A DNA stretch of 64,000 nt from Daejeonella sp. H1SJ63 (GCF_029360775.1 NZ_JARKMZ010000010.1:115929-179928); one strand, 5' to 3'; shown: positions 1 through 8,809, counted from the stretch's first letter. Program-made: numbers and translations. The notes: a model not told the origin generated them from the letters alone.

Positions 1-400
1 TTTTGTATGATTCAATGCCATGTTCCCTGATTGCTTCTTCGAGTTCATCCATGCCAATACTTTCATTATGCAGGTTAGCAATATCTACTTTACCGTCTGA
101 AATCAGAATAACCGGTTTACCTTCAATCAGTTCTTTTATCGTTCCTGACCGGTACATCCATACCTTCAGCAGATAGTTTAATGAGAATAATACACTTGCG
201 GCAAGTACTCCACCTGTTAAACTAACATTAGGTCCAACCATTGCATTTTGTACAGAATTGCTGATCAGAACCAGAAATACCAGATCGGTAGTTGAAAGCT
301 GTGATAGCTCTTTTTTGCCAAAAATCCTGATCGCAATAACCATGAACAGGTATACACCTGCACATCTTAAGACAATATCCAGATAAGGGTTCATCGCCAT
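1..400 (-). CDS. DUF421 (YetF-like) membrane protein, C-terminus cut by window edge
   Basis: About 133 residues are visible; the gene runs off the left edge. The N-terminal part has three hydrophobic segments (about residues 5-26, 35-55 and 61-83), followed by a soluble stretch containing GKPVILISDGK and HNESIGMDELEEAIREHG, which is the usual arrangement of the DUF421/YetF family of integral membrane proteins. The cellular role of the family is poorly known. The start is the ATG at 398-400; a second ATG lies two codons downstream. It begins 1 bp after the stop codon of ogt, so the two genes are probably cotranscribed. Family assignment is good; function is unknown. Confidence 0.8.
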   Translation of the reverse strand, partial: MAMNPYLDIVLRCAGVYLFMVIAIRIFGKKELSQLSTTDLVFLVLISNSVQNAMVGPNVSLTGGVLAASVLFSLNYLLKVWMYRSGTIKELIEGKPVILISDGKVDIANLHNESIGMDELEEAIREHGIESYK

Positions 401-401
401 A

Positions 402-881
402 TTAAAAATTCAGACTGCTTTGTCCGATAGAACTTATCATTGCCTCATGCTCCAGTAACCATCTTTTACGCCATAATCCTGCAGAAAAGCCAACCAGTTC
501 GCCATTGCTGCCTATTACCCGGTGGCAGGGGACAGCGATTATGAGATTGTTACGGCCATTGGCAGAAGCAATAGCACGGATAGCTAAAGGATTTTTCATT
601 CTTTTTGAAAGGATGGCGTAGCTTATAGGTCTTCCGGCTTCAATATTTCTGAGTTCATCCCATACACTCTGCTGAAAATCTGTGCCGGGCTGAGCCATTG
701 GAAAATCAAAGACAATTCTTTTCCCCTCAAAATATTCTTTGAATTGTGATTTTGCCTGTTCTGAGATCTTGTTCGGGCTTTCTTCAGGTATTTCTTCAGG
801 AAAGAAAATAGCAAAAACTTCCCTGTCATTGGCAGAAATTTGCATCTTCCCGATAGGACTGTCAAGTGTTGAAGTAAACAT
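402..881 (-). CDS. ogt: Methylated-DNA--[protein]-cysteine S-methyltransferase
   Basis: Suicide repair enzyme that moves the alkyl group from O6-alkylguanine (or O4-alkylthymine) in DNA onto its own cysteine. The 159-residue protein has the diagnostic active-site motif VPCHRVIG with the acceptor Cys119, preceded by the helix-turn-helix segment containing SYAILSKRM and RAIASANGRN, and followed by GFSAGLWRKRWLLEHE. The length matches the short Ogt/MGMT form without an Ada regulatory domain. It is divergent from ccmB and lies directly upstream of the DUF421 gene with a 1 bp gap. The family call is secure; whether it is called ogt or adaB is only naming. Confidence 0.95.
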   Translation of the reverse strand: MFTSTLDSPIGKMQISANDREVFAIFFPEEIPEESPNKISEQAKSQFKEYFEGKRIVFDFPMAQPGTDFQQSVWDELRNIEAGRPISYAILSKRMKNPLAIRAIASANGRNNLIIAVPCHRVIGSNGELVGFSAGLWRKRWLLEHEAMISSIGQSSLNF

Positions 882-939
882 GCTGAAATAAAAAACAAAT
901 TACACAGAATATTCAGCTCAGAAAAAGAAAATCAAAGAT

Positions 940-947
940 TATATTTG
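940..947 (+). promoter_or_regulatory. Candidate Bacteroidota -7 box for ccmB
   Basis: TATATTTG fits the Bacteroidota -7 consensus TAnnTTTG and ends only 5 nt before the ccmB ATG at 953. No good TTTG -33 box is visible. If it is used, the transcript would be almost leaderless. Confidence 0.4.
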
Positions 948-952
948 CAGCA

Positions 953-1615
953 ATGGATTTATTAAGCCAGATAAAATTTCTGATCCGTAAGGAAATCATG
1001 CTGGAATGGCGTTCGAAATATGCCTTTAATGGCATTCTTCTCTATGTAGTTTCAACTGTATTTGTTTGTTATCTGGCTTTCCGCGAGATCAGCAGTCCGC
1101 CAACCTGGAATGCCCTTTTCTGGATTATTATGCTGTTTGCATCGGTCAATGCAATTACTAAAAGTTTTATTCAGGAAAGCAGGGGCAGACAGCTTTATTA
1201 TTATACCATTACTAGTCCGCAGGCCATTATTATTTCCAAAATCATTTATAATATTCTTCTGATGCTATTGCTTTCAGTCATAGCACTGGGATTTTACACT
1301 TTGGTGTTCAAAAATCCTTTGGGAGACCCGGCTTTTTATTTACTTTCCGTTTTGCTGGGCAGTATCAGTTTTGCTTCGGTGTTTACGATGATATCCGGAA
1401 TTGCATCCAAGGCAAGTAATGGGGGAGCCCTGATGGCAATTCTGAGCTTTCCTGTAATTATTCCTTTGCTTGTAGTTTTAATTAAACTTTCAAAAAATGC
1501 GATGGATGGCCTCGACAGGTCGGTATCTTATGACGAGATAGGGGTTCTGCTGGCTATTAATGTAATAGTAGTAACAACTTCATTATTACTATTTCCTTAT
1601 TTATGGAGGGATTAG
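953..1615 (+). CDS. ccmB: Haem exporter permease CcmB
   Basis: Inner-membrane permease subunit of the CcmABC complex, which takes part in delivering haem to the chaperone CcmE for c-type cytochrome maturation. The 220-residue protein starts with the family-typical FLIRKEIMLEWRSKYAFNG and has six hydrophobic segments; the length is normal for CcmB. It stands upstream of ccmC, the ccmD-like gene, ccmE and ccmF. The ATPase partner gene ccmA is not adjacent: the neighbour on the left is the divergent ogt. A 195 bp gap with its own promoter-like motif separates it from ccmC. Confidence 0.9.
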   Translation: MDLLSQIKFLIRKEIMLEWRSKYAFNGILLYVVSTVFVCYLAFREISSPPTWNALFWIIMLFASVNAITKSFIQESRGRQLYYYTITSPQAIIISKIIYNILLMLLLSVIALGFYTLVFKNPLGDPAFYLLSVLLGSISFASVFTMISGIASKASNGGALMAILSFPVIIPLLVVLIKLSKNAMDGLDRSVSYDEIGVLLAINVIVVTTSLLLFPYLWRD

Positions 1616-1760
1616 GTTCAGGATAGATAGGCATTCTGTATAATTTTTGTAATCCAATCACATATTCTTTCCATATCTAAAATCTCAGGCTATTTCCTCA
1701 GTTAATAAATCGGAAAATAGATAATGAATTATTTCAGTTGAATTCTGATTAAATACCTTA

Positions 1761-1789
1761 TTTGTTCTCTAAATAATATTTTACCTTTG
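1761..1789 (+). promoter_or_regulatory. Candidate promoter of ccmC
   Basis: TTTG at 1761-1764 and TACCTTTG at 1782-1789 are separated by 17 nt, close to the Bacteroidota layout of a -33 TTTG and a -7 TAnnTTTG. The ccmC ATG is 21 nt further on. This suggests that ccmC can be transcribed separately from ccmB. Confidence 0.5.
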
Positions 1790-1810
1790 GCATGACTAAT
1801 CTGTACTCAT

Positions 1811-2476
1811 ATGACTAAAAACTGGTGGAAAATTCTGGCCACAGTTCTTGTGCTCTTTTCTATAATTGCAGGGTTTTTATTTCATGTTCCTGAAAAGCCG
1901 ATTCTTAACGAAACTATACGTAATATTCACTTTCATGTGCCCATGTGGTTTTCAATGATCGTAACACTTACGGTTTCTTTTGTTTACAGTATCCGATATC
2001 TGAGATCTTCAAGTGAGAATGATGATCTGATGGCTATAGAAAGCGCTAATGTTGGAATTATTTTTGGTGTGTTGGGCCTGATTACCGGAGCTGTCTGGGC
2101 AAAATTTACCTGGGGCGAAGCATGGAGCAATGATCCGAAACAAAACAGTGCAGCCATTGCTTTATTGGTTTATCTGGCTTATTTAGTTTTGAGAAATGCC
2201 CTTGAAGAAGAACAGAAAAGAGGCAGAATTTCTGCGGTTTACAATATTTTTGCATTTCCGATCATGGTGGTATTATTGTTCATATTACCCCGAATGACTG
2301 ATTCTTTGCATCCCGGAAACGGAGGTAACCCGGGCTTTAATACCAAAGATATGGCACCCGAATTAAGACCGGTATTTTATCCTGCTGTACTTGGGTGGAT
2401 CCTGATCAGTGTTTGGATCACCACTCTGAGATACCGCATACGTAAATTGGAGAACCAGATTAATGAAGAGAATTGA
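1811..2476 (+). CDS. ccmC: Cytochrome c maturation protein CcmC
   Basis: Membrane protein that handles haem at the outer face of the inner membrane and loads it onto CcmE. The 221-residue protein has about six membrane segments. The features of the haem-handling family are visible: a periplasmic His in FHVPMW (His42), a tryptophan-rich loop around residues 101-109 (WGEAWSNDP), and a second His in SLHPG (His167). The loop is more divergent than the classic WWD motif of proteobacterial CcmC. The gene lies 79 bp before the ccmD-like gene. Assignment is strong because of the neighbours ccmB, ccmE and ccmF. Confidence 0.92.
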   Translation: MTKNWWKILATVLVLFSIIAGFLFHVPEKPILNETIRNIHFHVPMWFSMIVTLTVSFVYSIRYLRSSSENDDLMAIESANVGIIFGVLGLITGAVWAKFTWGEAWSNDPKQNSAAIALLVYLAYLVLRNALEEEQKRGRISAVYNIFAFPIMVVLLFILPRMTDSLHPGNGGNPGFNTKDMAPELRPVFYPAVLGWILISVWITTLRYRIRKLENQINEEN

Positions 2477-2555
2477 TTTTGAGCAAAGAATAAAAGATGA
2501 TGAATTCTAGCCTTTGTTCAGATAACAGTTAACAGACAACCAAAATAATTTCATA

Positions 2556-2771
2556 ATGAAAAACCTAATCCTAACTATTTGCCTGATTCTTTCTTTTTCA
2601 GCTATCGCATTTGCACAAAGCACAGGTGGTGTTGATATGGCAACCGAACTCAGAAGTTCCGGGAAAATATATGTGGTAGTAGCGGTTATTGCAGTTATTT
2701 TCATCGGAATAGCTATTTATCTTTTCAGTATTGATAATCGTCTGAAAAAAATTGAAAAGCAAAAACGGTAA
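2556..2771 (+). CDS. CcmD-like small membrane protein
   Basis: A 71-residue protein with an N-terminal signal peptide (LILTICLILSFSAIAFAQ), a short periplasmic stretch, one membrane helix (about residues 39-58) and a charged tail RLKKIEKQKR. This matches the CcmD-type proteins of Bacteroidota, which help release holo-CcmE from CcmABC in the systems studied. Sequence similarity alone would be weak at this size; the call rests on topology and on the position directly behind ccmC. A predicted signal peptide before the membrane helix is unlike the short proteobacterial CcmD, which has one helix only. Confidence 0.75.
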   Translation: MKNLILTICLILSFSAIAFAQSTGGVDMATELRSSGKIYVVVAVIAVIFIGIAIYLFSIDNRLKKIEKQKR

Positions 2772-2808
2772 AAAAACCTCTTTTAAAATCTGCTGGTCAG
2801 GTTTTTTT
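2770..2808 (+). terminator. Candidate terminator after the ccmD-like gene
   Basis: AAAAAAACCT at 2770-2779 can pair with AGGTTTTTTT at 2799-2808 across a 19 nt loop. The T run is part of the right arm. The stem is AU-rich, so this is only a moderate candidate, but the position at the end of the ccmBCD group fits. Confidence 0.4.
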
Positions 2809-2920
2809 CTGTCTGACTAAAATTGTACAAATTACACTAAGTGATTTTCATTTTCAGGTTCAGCTTATTTCTTTCAACTTTGTACCATAAAACCAATTAT
2901 TCAAATTAATTAAATTTTTT

Positions 2921-4357
2921 ATGGCTAAGTCTATAGACGCAGCGCACTCAGAAACTTCGTTTTTTGGTGACGTTTGCCAGTTCTTTGATCATGCGGCACA
3001 GTTTACCTCTCATCCTGAGGGATTACTTGACCAGATCAAATCCTGTAATAGTGTTTATCGTTTCCGTTTCCCGATCCGTCGTGGTAATGGTTTTGAAGTA
3101 ATTGATGCCTGGAGAGTTGAGCATTCTCATCACAAATCTCCGACAAAGGGGGGTATCCGTTACAGTGAAATGGTTAATGAAGATGAGGTGATGGCTTTGG
3201 CCGCTTTAATGACCTATAAGTGCGCCATCGTAAATGTTCCTTTTGGTGGTGCTAAGGGTGGTATTAAGATCAATTCGAAAGATTACACCATATCAGAGCT
3301 GGAAAATATTACCAGAAGATATACGGTAGAGCTGATCAAGAAGAATTTTATCGGACCGGCAATTGATGTTCCTGCACCTGATTATGGTTCAGGTGAACGT
3401 GAGATGAGCTGGATTGCAGATACCTATCAGACCATGAACCCCGGGCAGCTTGATGCTTTGGGCTGTGTTACCGGAAAACCAATCGCACTTCATGGTATTG
3501 CCGGACGTAAAGAAGCAACAGGACGTGGAGTAGCAATTGCTGTTCGCGAATGTGTTGATATTGCCGAAGACATGAAGAAGCTTGGATTAACTCCGGGCTT
3601 ATCGGGTAAACGTGTTATTGTTCAGGGACTTGGAAATGTGGGCTATCATACCATTAAATTTCTGACTGAGTTTGGGGCAACTGTTGTGGGTATCTGTGAA
3701 TATGAAGGTGCAATCTATAATTCGAATGGATTAAGTCTTGATGAGGTATTTAATCACCGTAAATCTACAGGTTCCATTCTTGGTTTCTCAGGCGCTCAGA
3801 AAGAGTTTAAGAATACAGCAGAAGGTTTGGAGCAGGATTGTGATATCTTAGTTCCGGCAGCCCTTGAGAATCAGATTACAATGAATAATGTTGCGAATAT
3901 CAAAGCTAAAATCATTGCAGAAGCAGCTAATGGCCCCACAACTCCTGATGCTGCTGCTTTCCTGATAAAAAGAGGTTGTATATTGATCCCGGATATGTAT
4001 TGTAATGCAGGCGGGGTAACTGTTTCTTATTTTGAATGGTTGAAAAACCTTTCGCATGTGGCTTTCGGTCGCATGGATAAACGCTACGAGGAAAATGCAA
4101 ATCTGAATCTGGTGAATGTGGTTGAGAAGATCACAGGAGTTTCTCTTGATTCGGCACAAAGAAGTATGATCATCAAAGGTGCTTCTGAGCTCGAACTCGT
4201 TAATTCGGGTCTTGAAGATACCATGATCCGTTCTTATCATGAAATACGTGATGTGCAGATGAATAATCCTAAAATTGATGGATTAAGAACTGCAGCTTTT
4301 GTGAGTTCGATTGATAAGGTTGCCGTTTCCTATATGAATATGGGGATCTGGCCATAA
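2921..4357 (+). CDS. Glu/Leu/Phe/Val dehydrogenase family protein (probably glutamate dehydrogenase)
   Basis: Catalyses NAD(P)-linked oxidative deamination of glutamate, or the reverse amination of 2-oxoglutarate. The 478 residues contain the substrate-binding motif PFGGAKGGI (residues 107-115, with the conserved Lys112), the GRGVA element, and a Rossmann motif [13 protein letters not shown] near residue 238 in the C-terminal dinucleotide-binding domain. The length fits the glutamate dehydrogenases of Bacteroidota. It stands alone between terminators, inside the ccm region but with no functional link to it. The cofactor preference cannot be read with confidence, so no gene symbol is given. 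Confidence 0.9.
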   Translation: MAKSIDAAHSETSFFGDVCQFFDHAAQFTSHPEGLLDQIKSCNSVYRFRFPIRRGNGFEVIDAWRVEHSHHKSPTKGGIRYSEMVNEDEVMALAALMTYKCAIVNVPFGGAKGGIKINSKDYTISELENITRRYTVELIKKNFIGPAIDVPAPDYGSGEREMSWIADTYQTMNPGQLDALGCVTGKPIALHGIAGRKEATGRGVAIAVRECVDIAEDMKKLGLTPGLSGKRVIVQGLGNVGYHTIKFLTEFGATVVGICEYEGAIYNSNGLSLDEVFNHRKSTGSILGFSGAQKEFKNTAEGLEQDCDILVPAALENQITMNNVANIKAKIIAEAANGPTTPDAAAFLIKRGCILIPDMYCNAGGVTVSYFEWLKNLSHVAFGRMDKRYEENANLNLVNVVEKITGVSLDSAQRSMIIKGASELELVNSGLEDTMIRSYHEIRDVQMNNPKIDGLRTAAFVSSIDKVAVSYMNMGIWP

Positions 4358-4371
4358 ATCGAATAAAATTT

Positions 4372-4417
4372 CTAAACAAAAAGGGCTTCGGGTTATTACG
4401 AAGCCCTTTTTGTTTAG
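4372..4417 (+). terminator. Strong rho-independent terminator after the glutamate dehydrogenase gene
   Basis: A perfect 19 bp inverted repeat (arms 4372-4390 and 4399-4417) with an 8 nt loop. The core GGGCTTCG/CGAAGCCC is followed by TTTTTGTTT. It separates the dehydrogenase gene from ccmE. Confidence 0.9.
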
Positions 4418-4474
4418 AATGATTCTAATATAGAAACATTCTTGTTATATTTACCGCAAAAGTCTACTATTTCG

Positions 4475-4482
4475 TACTTTTG
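4475..4482 (+). promoter_or_regulatory. Candidate -7 box for ccmE-ccmF
   Basis: TACTTTTG fits TAnnTTTG, 37 nt before the ccmE start and just after the upstream terminator. No clear -33 element is seen. Confidence 0.4.
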
Positions 4483-4519
4483 TAATTGATTTTGATTCTA
4501 ACCAAATTCAAAAATTATC

Positions 4520-4930
4520 ATGAAGAAAAGTTCCATCGCAGGTATAGTCATCATCGCATTGGCGATTGGTATTATTATCAGCACTTATGCTGACTCCAGT
4601 ACTTATGGCTCATTTACTGATGCTAAAGAATCTGAAACAGAACTGCATGTTGTAGGACAGTTGAATAAGCAAAAAGAACTTCATTATAATCCTCAGCAGG
4701 ATGCAAACTACTTTGCATTTTACATGAAGGATAATCAGGGAAAAGAATGTAAAGTCGTTTTCAATGGTTCTAAGCCACAGGATTTTGAGCGTTCAGAACA
4801 AATTGTACTTACCGGTAAAATGATTGGCAATGAATTTCATGCTTCAAAGATTTTGATGAAATGCCCTTCCAAATACACTAAAGACGAAGTAGAAGTTACA
4901 GAAGTTTCAGCCTCTACAGCCAAAATCTAA
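4520..4930 (+). CDS. ccmE: Cytochrome c maturation haem chaperone CcmE, Cys (CxxxY) variant
   Basis: Periplasmic, membrane-anchored haem chaperone that accepts haem from CcmC and passes it to the CcmF lyase. The 136 residues have an N-terminal membrane anchor (about 6-22) and an OB-fold domain with the family pattern ELHVVGQL, VVFNGSKPQDF and IVLTGKM. The classic CcmE binds haem through a His in a HxxxY motif; here the corresponding place reads CPSKY, so Cys115 replaces the His and Tyr119 is kept. Such CxxxY forms are known from other lineages. It starts the ccmE-ccmF pair, 7 bp before ccmF. Confidence 0.9.
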   Translation: MKKSSIAGIVIIALAIGIIISTYADSSTYGSFTDAKESETELHVVGQLNKQKELHYNPQQDANYFAFYMKDNQGKECKVVFNGSKPQDFERSEQIVLTGKMIGNEFHASKILMKCPSKYTKDEVEVTEVSASTAKI

Positions 4931-4937
4931 ATTCTAA

Positions 4938-7397
4938 ATGGACATACAATACATTGGAGAAAACCTTCTTCCGGGGAAGTTAGGGCAGTTCTTCGTCATA
5001 CTATCATTTTGTACGGCAGTGCTTTCAACCATTGCCTATTTTTTTGCAACCCGTGCAGGTTTGTCAAAAGACCCTCTGATTAATCAGGAATCGGCCAGCT
5101 GGAAGCGTATTGCACGACTAGCATACAGTCTGAATCTTTTTGCTGTTGTTGGTATAGGTTCCTGTCTGTACTATATCATTTATAATCATTTGTTTGAGTA
5201 CAATTATGCATGGGCTCACTCATCCAAAATTCTACCGGTCTATTATATTATTTCATCTTTCTGGGAAGGGCAGGAGGGAAGTTTCTGGCTTTGGATGTTC
5301 TGGCAGGCTGTTTTAGGATTCGTTGTTCTGCGCAGAGGTAAAACCTGGGAAAATTCGGTAATGACTACGATTATGCTTTCGCAGGCATTTATTGCATCCA
5401 TGCTCTTAGGGGTTGAAATCTTCGGATTCAGAGTTGGAAGCTCACCTTTTATCTTATTGAGAGATGCGATGCAGGGTCCGATATTTCAAAGAGGAGATTA
5501 TTTAAGTCTGGTTACGGATGGTAATGGATTGAATCCATTATTGCAGAACTACTGGATGGTGATACATCCGCCAACTTTATTCCTGGGATTTGCTTCGATG
5601 ATCGTGCCTTTTGCTTATGCAATTGGGGGATTATGGGAAAAGAGATATTCCGATTGGATAAAGCCGGCTATGCCATGGACCCTTTTTGCGGTAATGATTC
5701 TGGGTACCGGGATTATCATGGGCTCATTCTGGGCTTATGAAGCTCTGAATTTCGGGGGCTTCTGGGCATGGGACCCGGTTGAAAATGCTTCCATCATTCC
5801 ATGGCTGACGCTGATTGCAGCGGTTCACGTTATGATTGCCTACAAGAATACCGGACATTCATATTTTACAGCAACATTTCTGGTTCTGATCAGTTTTGTA
5901 CTGGTTCTATATGCTTCATTCCTTACCCGGAGCGGTATTTTGGGCGAGACCTCTGTGCATGCCTTTACTGATCTGGGTATGTTCTGGCAACTGGTATTTT
6001 ATGTACTTGTATTCCTTTTTCTGGCTATTATTATGCTGGTGGTCAGATGGAAAGAATTGCCGATTACCAGGAAAGATGAAGAAACCTATTCGCGTGAGTT
6101 CTGGTTGTTTATCGGGGCTTTGGTATTGTCAATTGCCTGTTTGCAGATTCTGGCTACAACTTCAGTTCCTGTATTTAATGCCATGTTCGGAACTGAAATT
6201 GCACCGCCGCCAAATGTTATTCAGCATTACAATAAGTGGCAGGTTCCATTTGCAGTAGTGATTGCTTTCGTTTCTGCATTCTCTCAGTTCTTAAAATATA
6301 AGAATACCGATGCCAAGAAATTCTTTATCAGCATTTCGGTATCGCTGATCATGTCGGTGTTTATCACAGCTGCAGCAGTTTATGTGATGAACGTTTACTC
6401 CAACGTAATGTACATCATCCTGACTTTTGCTTCTGTATTCTCAATTCTGGCCAATGCCAGAATTCTGGGTGAAGCATTTAAAGGTAAATGGAAACTGGCA
6501 GGTTCTGCAATTGCTCATATCGGTTTTGCTTTATTGCTTGTAGGAGCCCTGGTTGCTGCTGCTACAAACAAGGTAATTTCTATCAATAATACAGGGATTG
6601 GTTTTGGAGATGAGTTTGACAAGAACAACAACCCGCGCGAAAATATCATTCTTTACAAAGATGAGCCTGTAAAGATGGATCGCTATACAGTTACCTATTT
6701 AGGAGATTCAACAGAAGGAGTAAATACTTATTATAGAATTAACTACCGTGTGATTGATGAAAAATCGGGCAAGGAAAAGGAGAATTTTACGCTTTATCCG
6801 AATGCTCAGCAGAATGCTAAGATGCGTCAGATCATAGCATCTCCGGATACAAGGCATTACCTGTTCCACGATGTTTATACCCATGTTAGCAGTGTGCCTC
6901 TTAAAGATGAAGATCACGAGGAACATGAAGGGCATTCTGATGATGAGAATTACGAAAAACCGGTAACCTATGAAGTTAATGTTGGCGATACTGTACGCTT
7001 CAGGGAAGGATATATTTTAGTTAAGGGTATTAACCGGAACGCTAAAGTTCAGAATATCCCATTAGGTGAAAGAGATATTGCCATAGGTTTGCAGCTGGAG
7101 GTAAACTCTGAGGGCAAGATATTCCCGTCAGAGCCGGTTTATCTTTTGAAAGACGGTTCCAAATTTGACTTTGGGAAGAAGGTAGATGAGAAAGGCCTGA
7201 AACTCAGATTTACCAATGTTTTCCCTGATAAGGATAAGCTTGAGCTGATGGTTTATCAGAAACCTAAAGCAGAGAAGGATTGGGTTGTGCTGAAAGCTAT
7301 TGAATTCCCTTATATCAATTTGTTCTGGGGAGGGACCATTATTATGGTTATCGGATTTATCCTTTCCATTTTCCGGAGAAACAAGGAAATTAAGTAG
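4938..7397 (+). CDS. ccmF: Cytochrome c haem lyase subunit CcmF
   Basis: Large integral membrane protein that, with CcmH-type partners, joins haem from CcmE to CxxCH motifs of apocytochromes c. The 819 residues contain many membrane segments and the tryptophan-rich WWD region around residues 272-285 (GFWAWDPVENASIIPW), followed by TRSGILGETSVHAF. A C-terminal soluble periplasmic part, with a His/Glu-rich stretch near residues 655-670, precedes a last membrane helix and a basic tail. The length is above that of Escherichia coli CcmF. No ccmG or ccmH gene follows; the next gene, 4 bp on, is an unrelated DUF2520 protein. Confidence 0.93.
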   Translation: MDIQYIGENLLPGKLGQFFVILSFCTAVLSTIAYFFATRAGLSKDPLINQESASWKRIARLAYSLNLFAVVGIGSCLYYIIYNHLFEYNYAWAHSSKILPVYYIISSFWEGQEGSFWLWMFWQAVLGFVVLRRGKTWENSVMTTIMLSQAFIASMLLGVEIFGFRVGSSPFILLRDAMQGPIFQRGDYLSLVTDGNGLNPLLQNYWMVIHPPTLFLGFASMIVPFAYAIGGLWEKRYSDWIKPAMPWTLFAVMILGTGIIMGSFWAYEALNFGGFWAWDPVENASIIPWLTLIAAVHVMIAYKNTGHSYFTATFLVLISFVLVLYASFLTRSGILGETSVHAFTDLGMFWQLVFYVLVFLFLAIIMLVVRWKELPITRKDEETYSREFWLFIGALVLSIACLQILATTSVPVFNAMFGTEIAPPPNVIQHYNKWQVPFAVVIAFVSAFSQFLKYKNTDAKKFFISISVSLIMSVFITAAAVYVMNVYSNVMYIILTFASVFSILANARILGEAFKGKWKLAGSAIAHIGFALLLVGALVAAATNKVISINNTGIGFGDEFDKNNNPRENIILYKDEPVKMDRYTVTYLGDSTEGVNTYYRINYRVIDEKSGKEKENFTLYPNAQQNAKMRQIIASPDTRHYLFHDVYTHVSSVPLKDEDHEEHEGHSDDENYEKPVTYEVNVGDTVRFREGYILVKGINRNAKVQNIPLGERDIAIGLQLEVNSEGKIFPSEPVYLLKDGSKFDFGKKVDEKGLKLRFTNVFPDKDKLELMVYQKPKAEKDWVVLKAIEFPYINLFWGGTIIMVIGFILSIFRRNKEIK

Positions 7398-7401
7398 TAA
7401 A

Positions 7402-8178
7402 ATGAAGATTGTATTGCTGGGTAGTGGTAATGTGGCAACACATTTGGGCAGGGCTTTTAAAATGGCCGGACAAACTGTTTCTCAGGTTTGGAGCCGCAAT
7501 CTGCTTCATGCCGCTGAACTGGCTGATACCTTAGCAGCAGAGCCGGTAACTGATTTGTTTGATCTGGAACCGGATGCAGATCTCTACATTATTTCAGTAA
7601 AAGATGAGGGTATTGCTGACCTGGCTTCCAGACTTAAGCTTAATGATAAACTCGTAGTTCATACTTCGGGAACTACCGGAATTTCAGCTCTGGAGGGTGT
7701 ATCATCCAAATTTGGAGTATTTTATCCGCTTCAGACATTTTCAAAAGTCAAATCTGTTGAATTCAGACAAATCCCTATTGCTGTAGAAGGGAATACTCCG
7801 GAGGTTTGCGCATTGATACGCTCTATTGCCGATCGCCTTTCAGAAAATGTAATTGAACTTGATTCTGAGCAGAGAAGAACTCTTCATATTTCGGCAGTTT
7901 TTGCCTGTAATTTTACCAATCATTTATTTGCTCTGGCTAAAGAACTCTTAGAGGAACAGAAACTTGACTTTGATCTTTTACGACCGCTGATTGCTGAAAC
8001 GGCAGAAAAGATTCAGATGAATGATCCGGCATCGGTGCAGACCGGACCGGCCGTCAGAGGCGATGTAAGTACGATGAGTGCGCATCTGGAGCTACTCAGG
8101 AATAAGCCTGAACTGAAGCTGATTTATGAAAAATTAAGTCAGAGCATAGTCAATTTACATCAGCGATCTGTGGGCTGA
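7402..8178 (+). CDS. Rossmann-like and DUF2520 domain-containing protein
   Basis: 258 residues. The N-terminus has a dinucleotide-binding fold, MKIVLLGSGNVATHLG, with the glycine-rich turn at residues 7-11; the C-terminal half matches the DUF2520 helical domain. The arrangement resembles pyrroline-5-carboxylate reductase and related NADP oxidoreductases, but no substrate is known. I chose the ATG at 7402, 4 bp after the ccmF stop. A longer open frame reaches back to 7300, but that part overlaps ccmF in another frame and the Rossmann motif belongs at the N-terminus. Probably cotranscribed with ccmE-ccmF. Confidence 0.85.
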   Translation: MKIVLLGSGNVATHLGRAFKMAGQTVSQVWSRNLLHAAELADTLAAEPVTDLFDLEPDADLYIISVKDEGIADLASRLKLNDKLVVHTSGTTGISALEGVSSKFGVFYPLQTFSKVKSVEFRQIPIAVEGNTPEVCALIRSIADRLSENVIELDSEQRRTLHISAVFACNFTNHLFALAKELLEEQKLDFDLLRPLIAETAEKIQMNDPASVQTGPAVRGDVSTMSAHLELLRNKPELKLIYEKLSQSIVNLHQRSVG

Positions 8179-8189
8179 ATTTAAATTGC

Positions 8190-8197
8190 TATTTTTG
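8190..8197 (+). promoter_or_regulatory. Candidate -7 box for the ferredoxin gene
   Basis: TATTTTTG fits TAnnTTTG and ends 5 nt before the ATG at 8203. The transcript would be nearly leaderless, as also suggested at ccmB. Confidence 0.45.
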
Positions 8198-8202
8198 CGC
8201 CA

Positions 8203-8535
8203 ATGAATATTTTTAAGTTAAAAGTTAATTTTGAGGAGCCTGCAAAGGCATCCCTTGAGCTGCCGATCGCAGAGGGCGAATCAGTTTTGGATGTCTGCCT
8301 TGATAATGGTATAGAGTTGCAGCATAATTGTGGAGGTGTTTGCGGATGCAGTACCTGCCAGGTGTATGTCAATGTAGGGATGGATAATCTTCAGGAGATC
8401 TCTGATAAAGAAGAAGATTTTATAGACAGGGCTGTAAATCCAAGGATCAATTCCCGTTTGGGTTGTCAGTGTGTGGTTATTGATGGAGATATTGAAGTTA
8501 CTCTTCCGGATCAGAATCAGTTTTTAGGACATTAA
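8203..8535 (+). CDS. fdx: Isc-type [2Fe-2S] ferredoxin
   Basis: Small electron carrier of the adrenodoxin/Isc ferredoxin type that supplies electrons during iron-sulphur cluster assembly. In 110 residues the ligands are Cys43, Cys49 and Cys52 (C-x5-C-x2-C in HNCGGVCGCSTC) and Cys88 in RLGCQC; Cys47 and Cys90 are extra cysteines. The C-terminal LPDQNQFLGH is short, as usual. It is followed 13 bp later by iscX, an iron-sulphur assembly gene, which supports the role. The rest of an isc operon is not here; an hscB-like gene lies at 52.9 kb. Confidence 0.9.
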   Translation: MNIFKLKVNFEEPAKASLELPIAEGESVLDVCLDNGIELQHNCGGVCGCSTCQVYVNVGMDNLQEISDKEEDFIDRAVNPRINSRLGCQCVVIDGDIEVTLPDQNQFLGH

Positions 8536-8548
8536 TTGAAATACACAA

Positions 8549-8791
8549 ATGGCAAACGAAAAATTTGAATTACCGTTTTATTGGAATGATTACGAAGATA
8601 TAGCCATGGGCTTATATGAAAAATTTGGGGATGAGTTCGGTGAATCAAAGATATACAGAATCCGTTTTACTGATCTGATGGAATGGGTTTTGAGCCTTCC
8701 TAACTTTGGCGGTAAACGTGAAGATTGCAATGAAGGCCATCTTGAACAGATCCAGTCTACCTGGGTTTACGAGTGGCGCGACAATCAATAA
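8549..8791 (+). CDS. iscX: Fe-S cluster assembly protein IscX
   Basis: An 80-residue acidic protein with the IscX pattern: WNDYEDIAMGLYEKFGD at the start, RFTDLMEWVLSLPNFGG in the middle, and the closing CNEGHLEQIQSTWVYEW. IscX binds the desulphurase IscS and iron and modulates cluster assembly. The length is slightly above the 66 residues of the Escherichia coli protein. It directly follows the Isc ferredoxin gene, mirroring the end of the classic isc operon (fdx-iscX). Confidence 0.92.
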   Translation: MANEKFELPFYWNDYEDIAMGLYEKFGDEFGESKIYRIRFTDLMEWVLSLPNFGGKREDCNEGHLEQIQSTWVYEWRDNQ

Positions 8792-8809
8792 AATTAAAAC
8801 ACGACATCC

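Noticed and set aside
3848..4240. Minus-strand frame of 130 codons inside the glutamate dehydrogenase gene
   Set aside because: It is the complement of a well-conserved enzyme and has no start context or protein motif of its own.
7300..7401. Longer N-terminus for the DUF2520 protein
   Set aside because: The added residues overlap the end of ccmF in another frame, and the Rossmann motif begins directly after the ATG at 7402.
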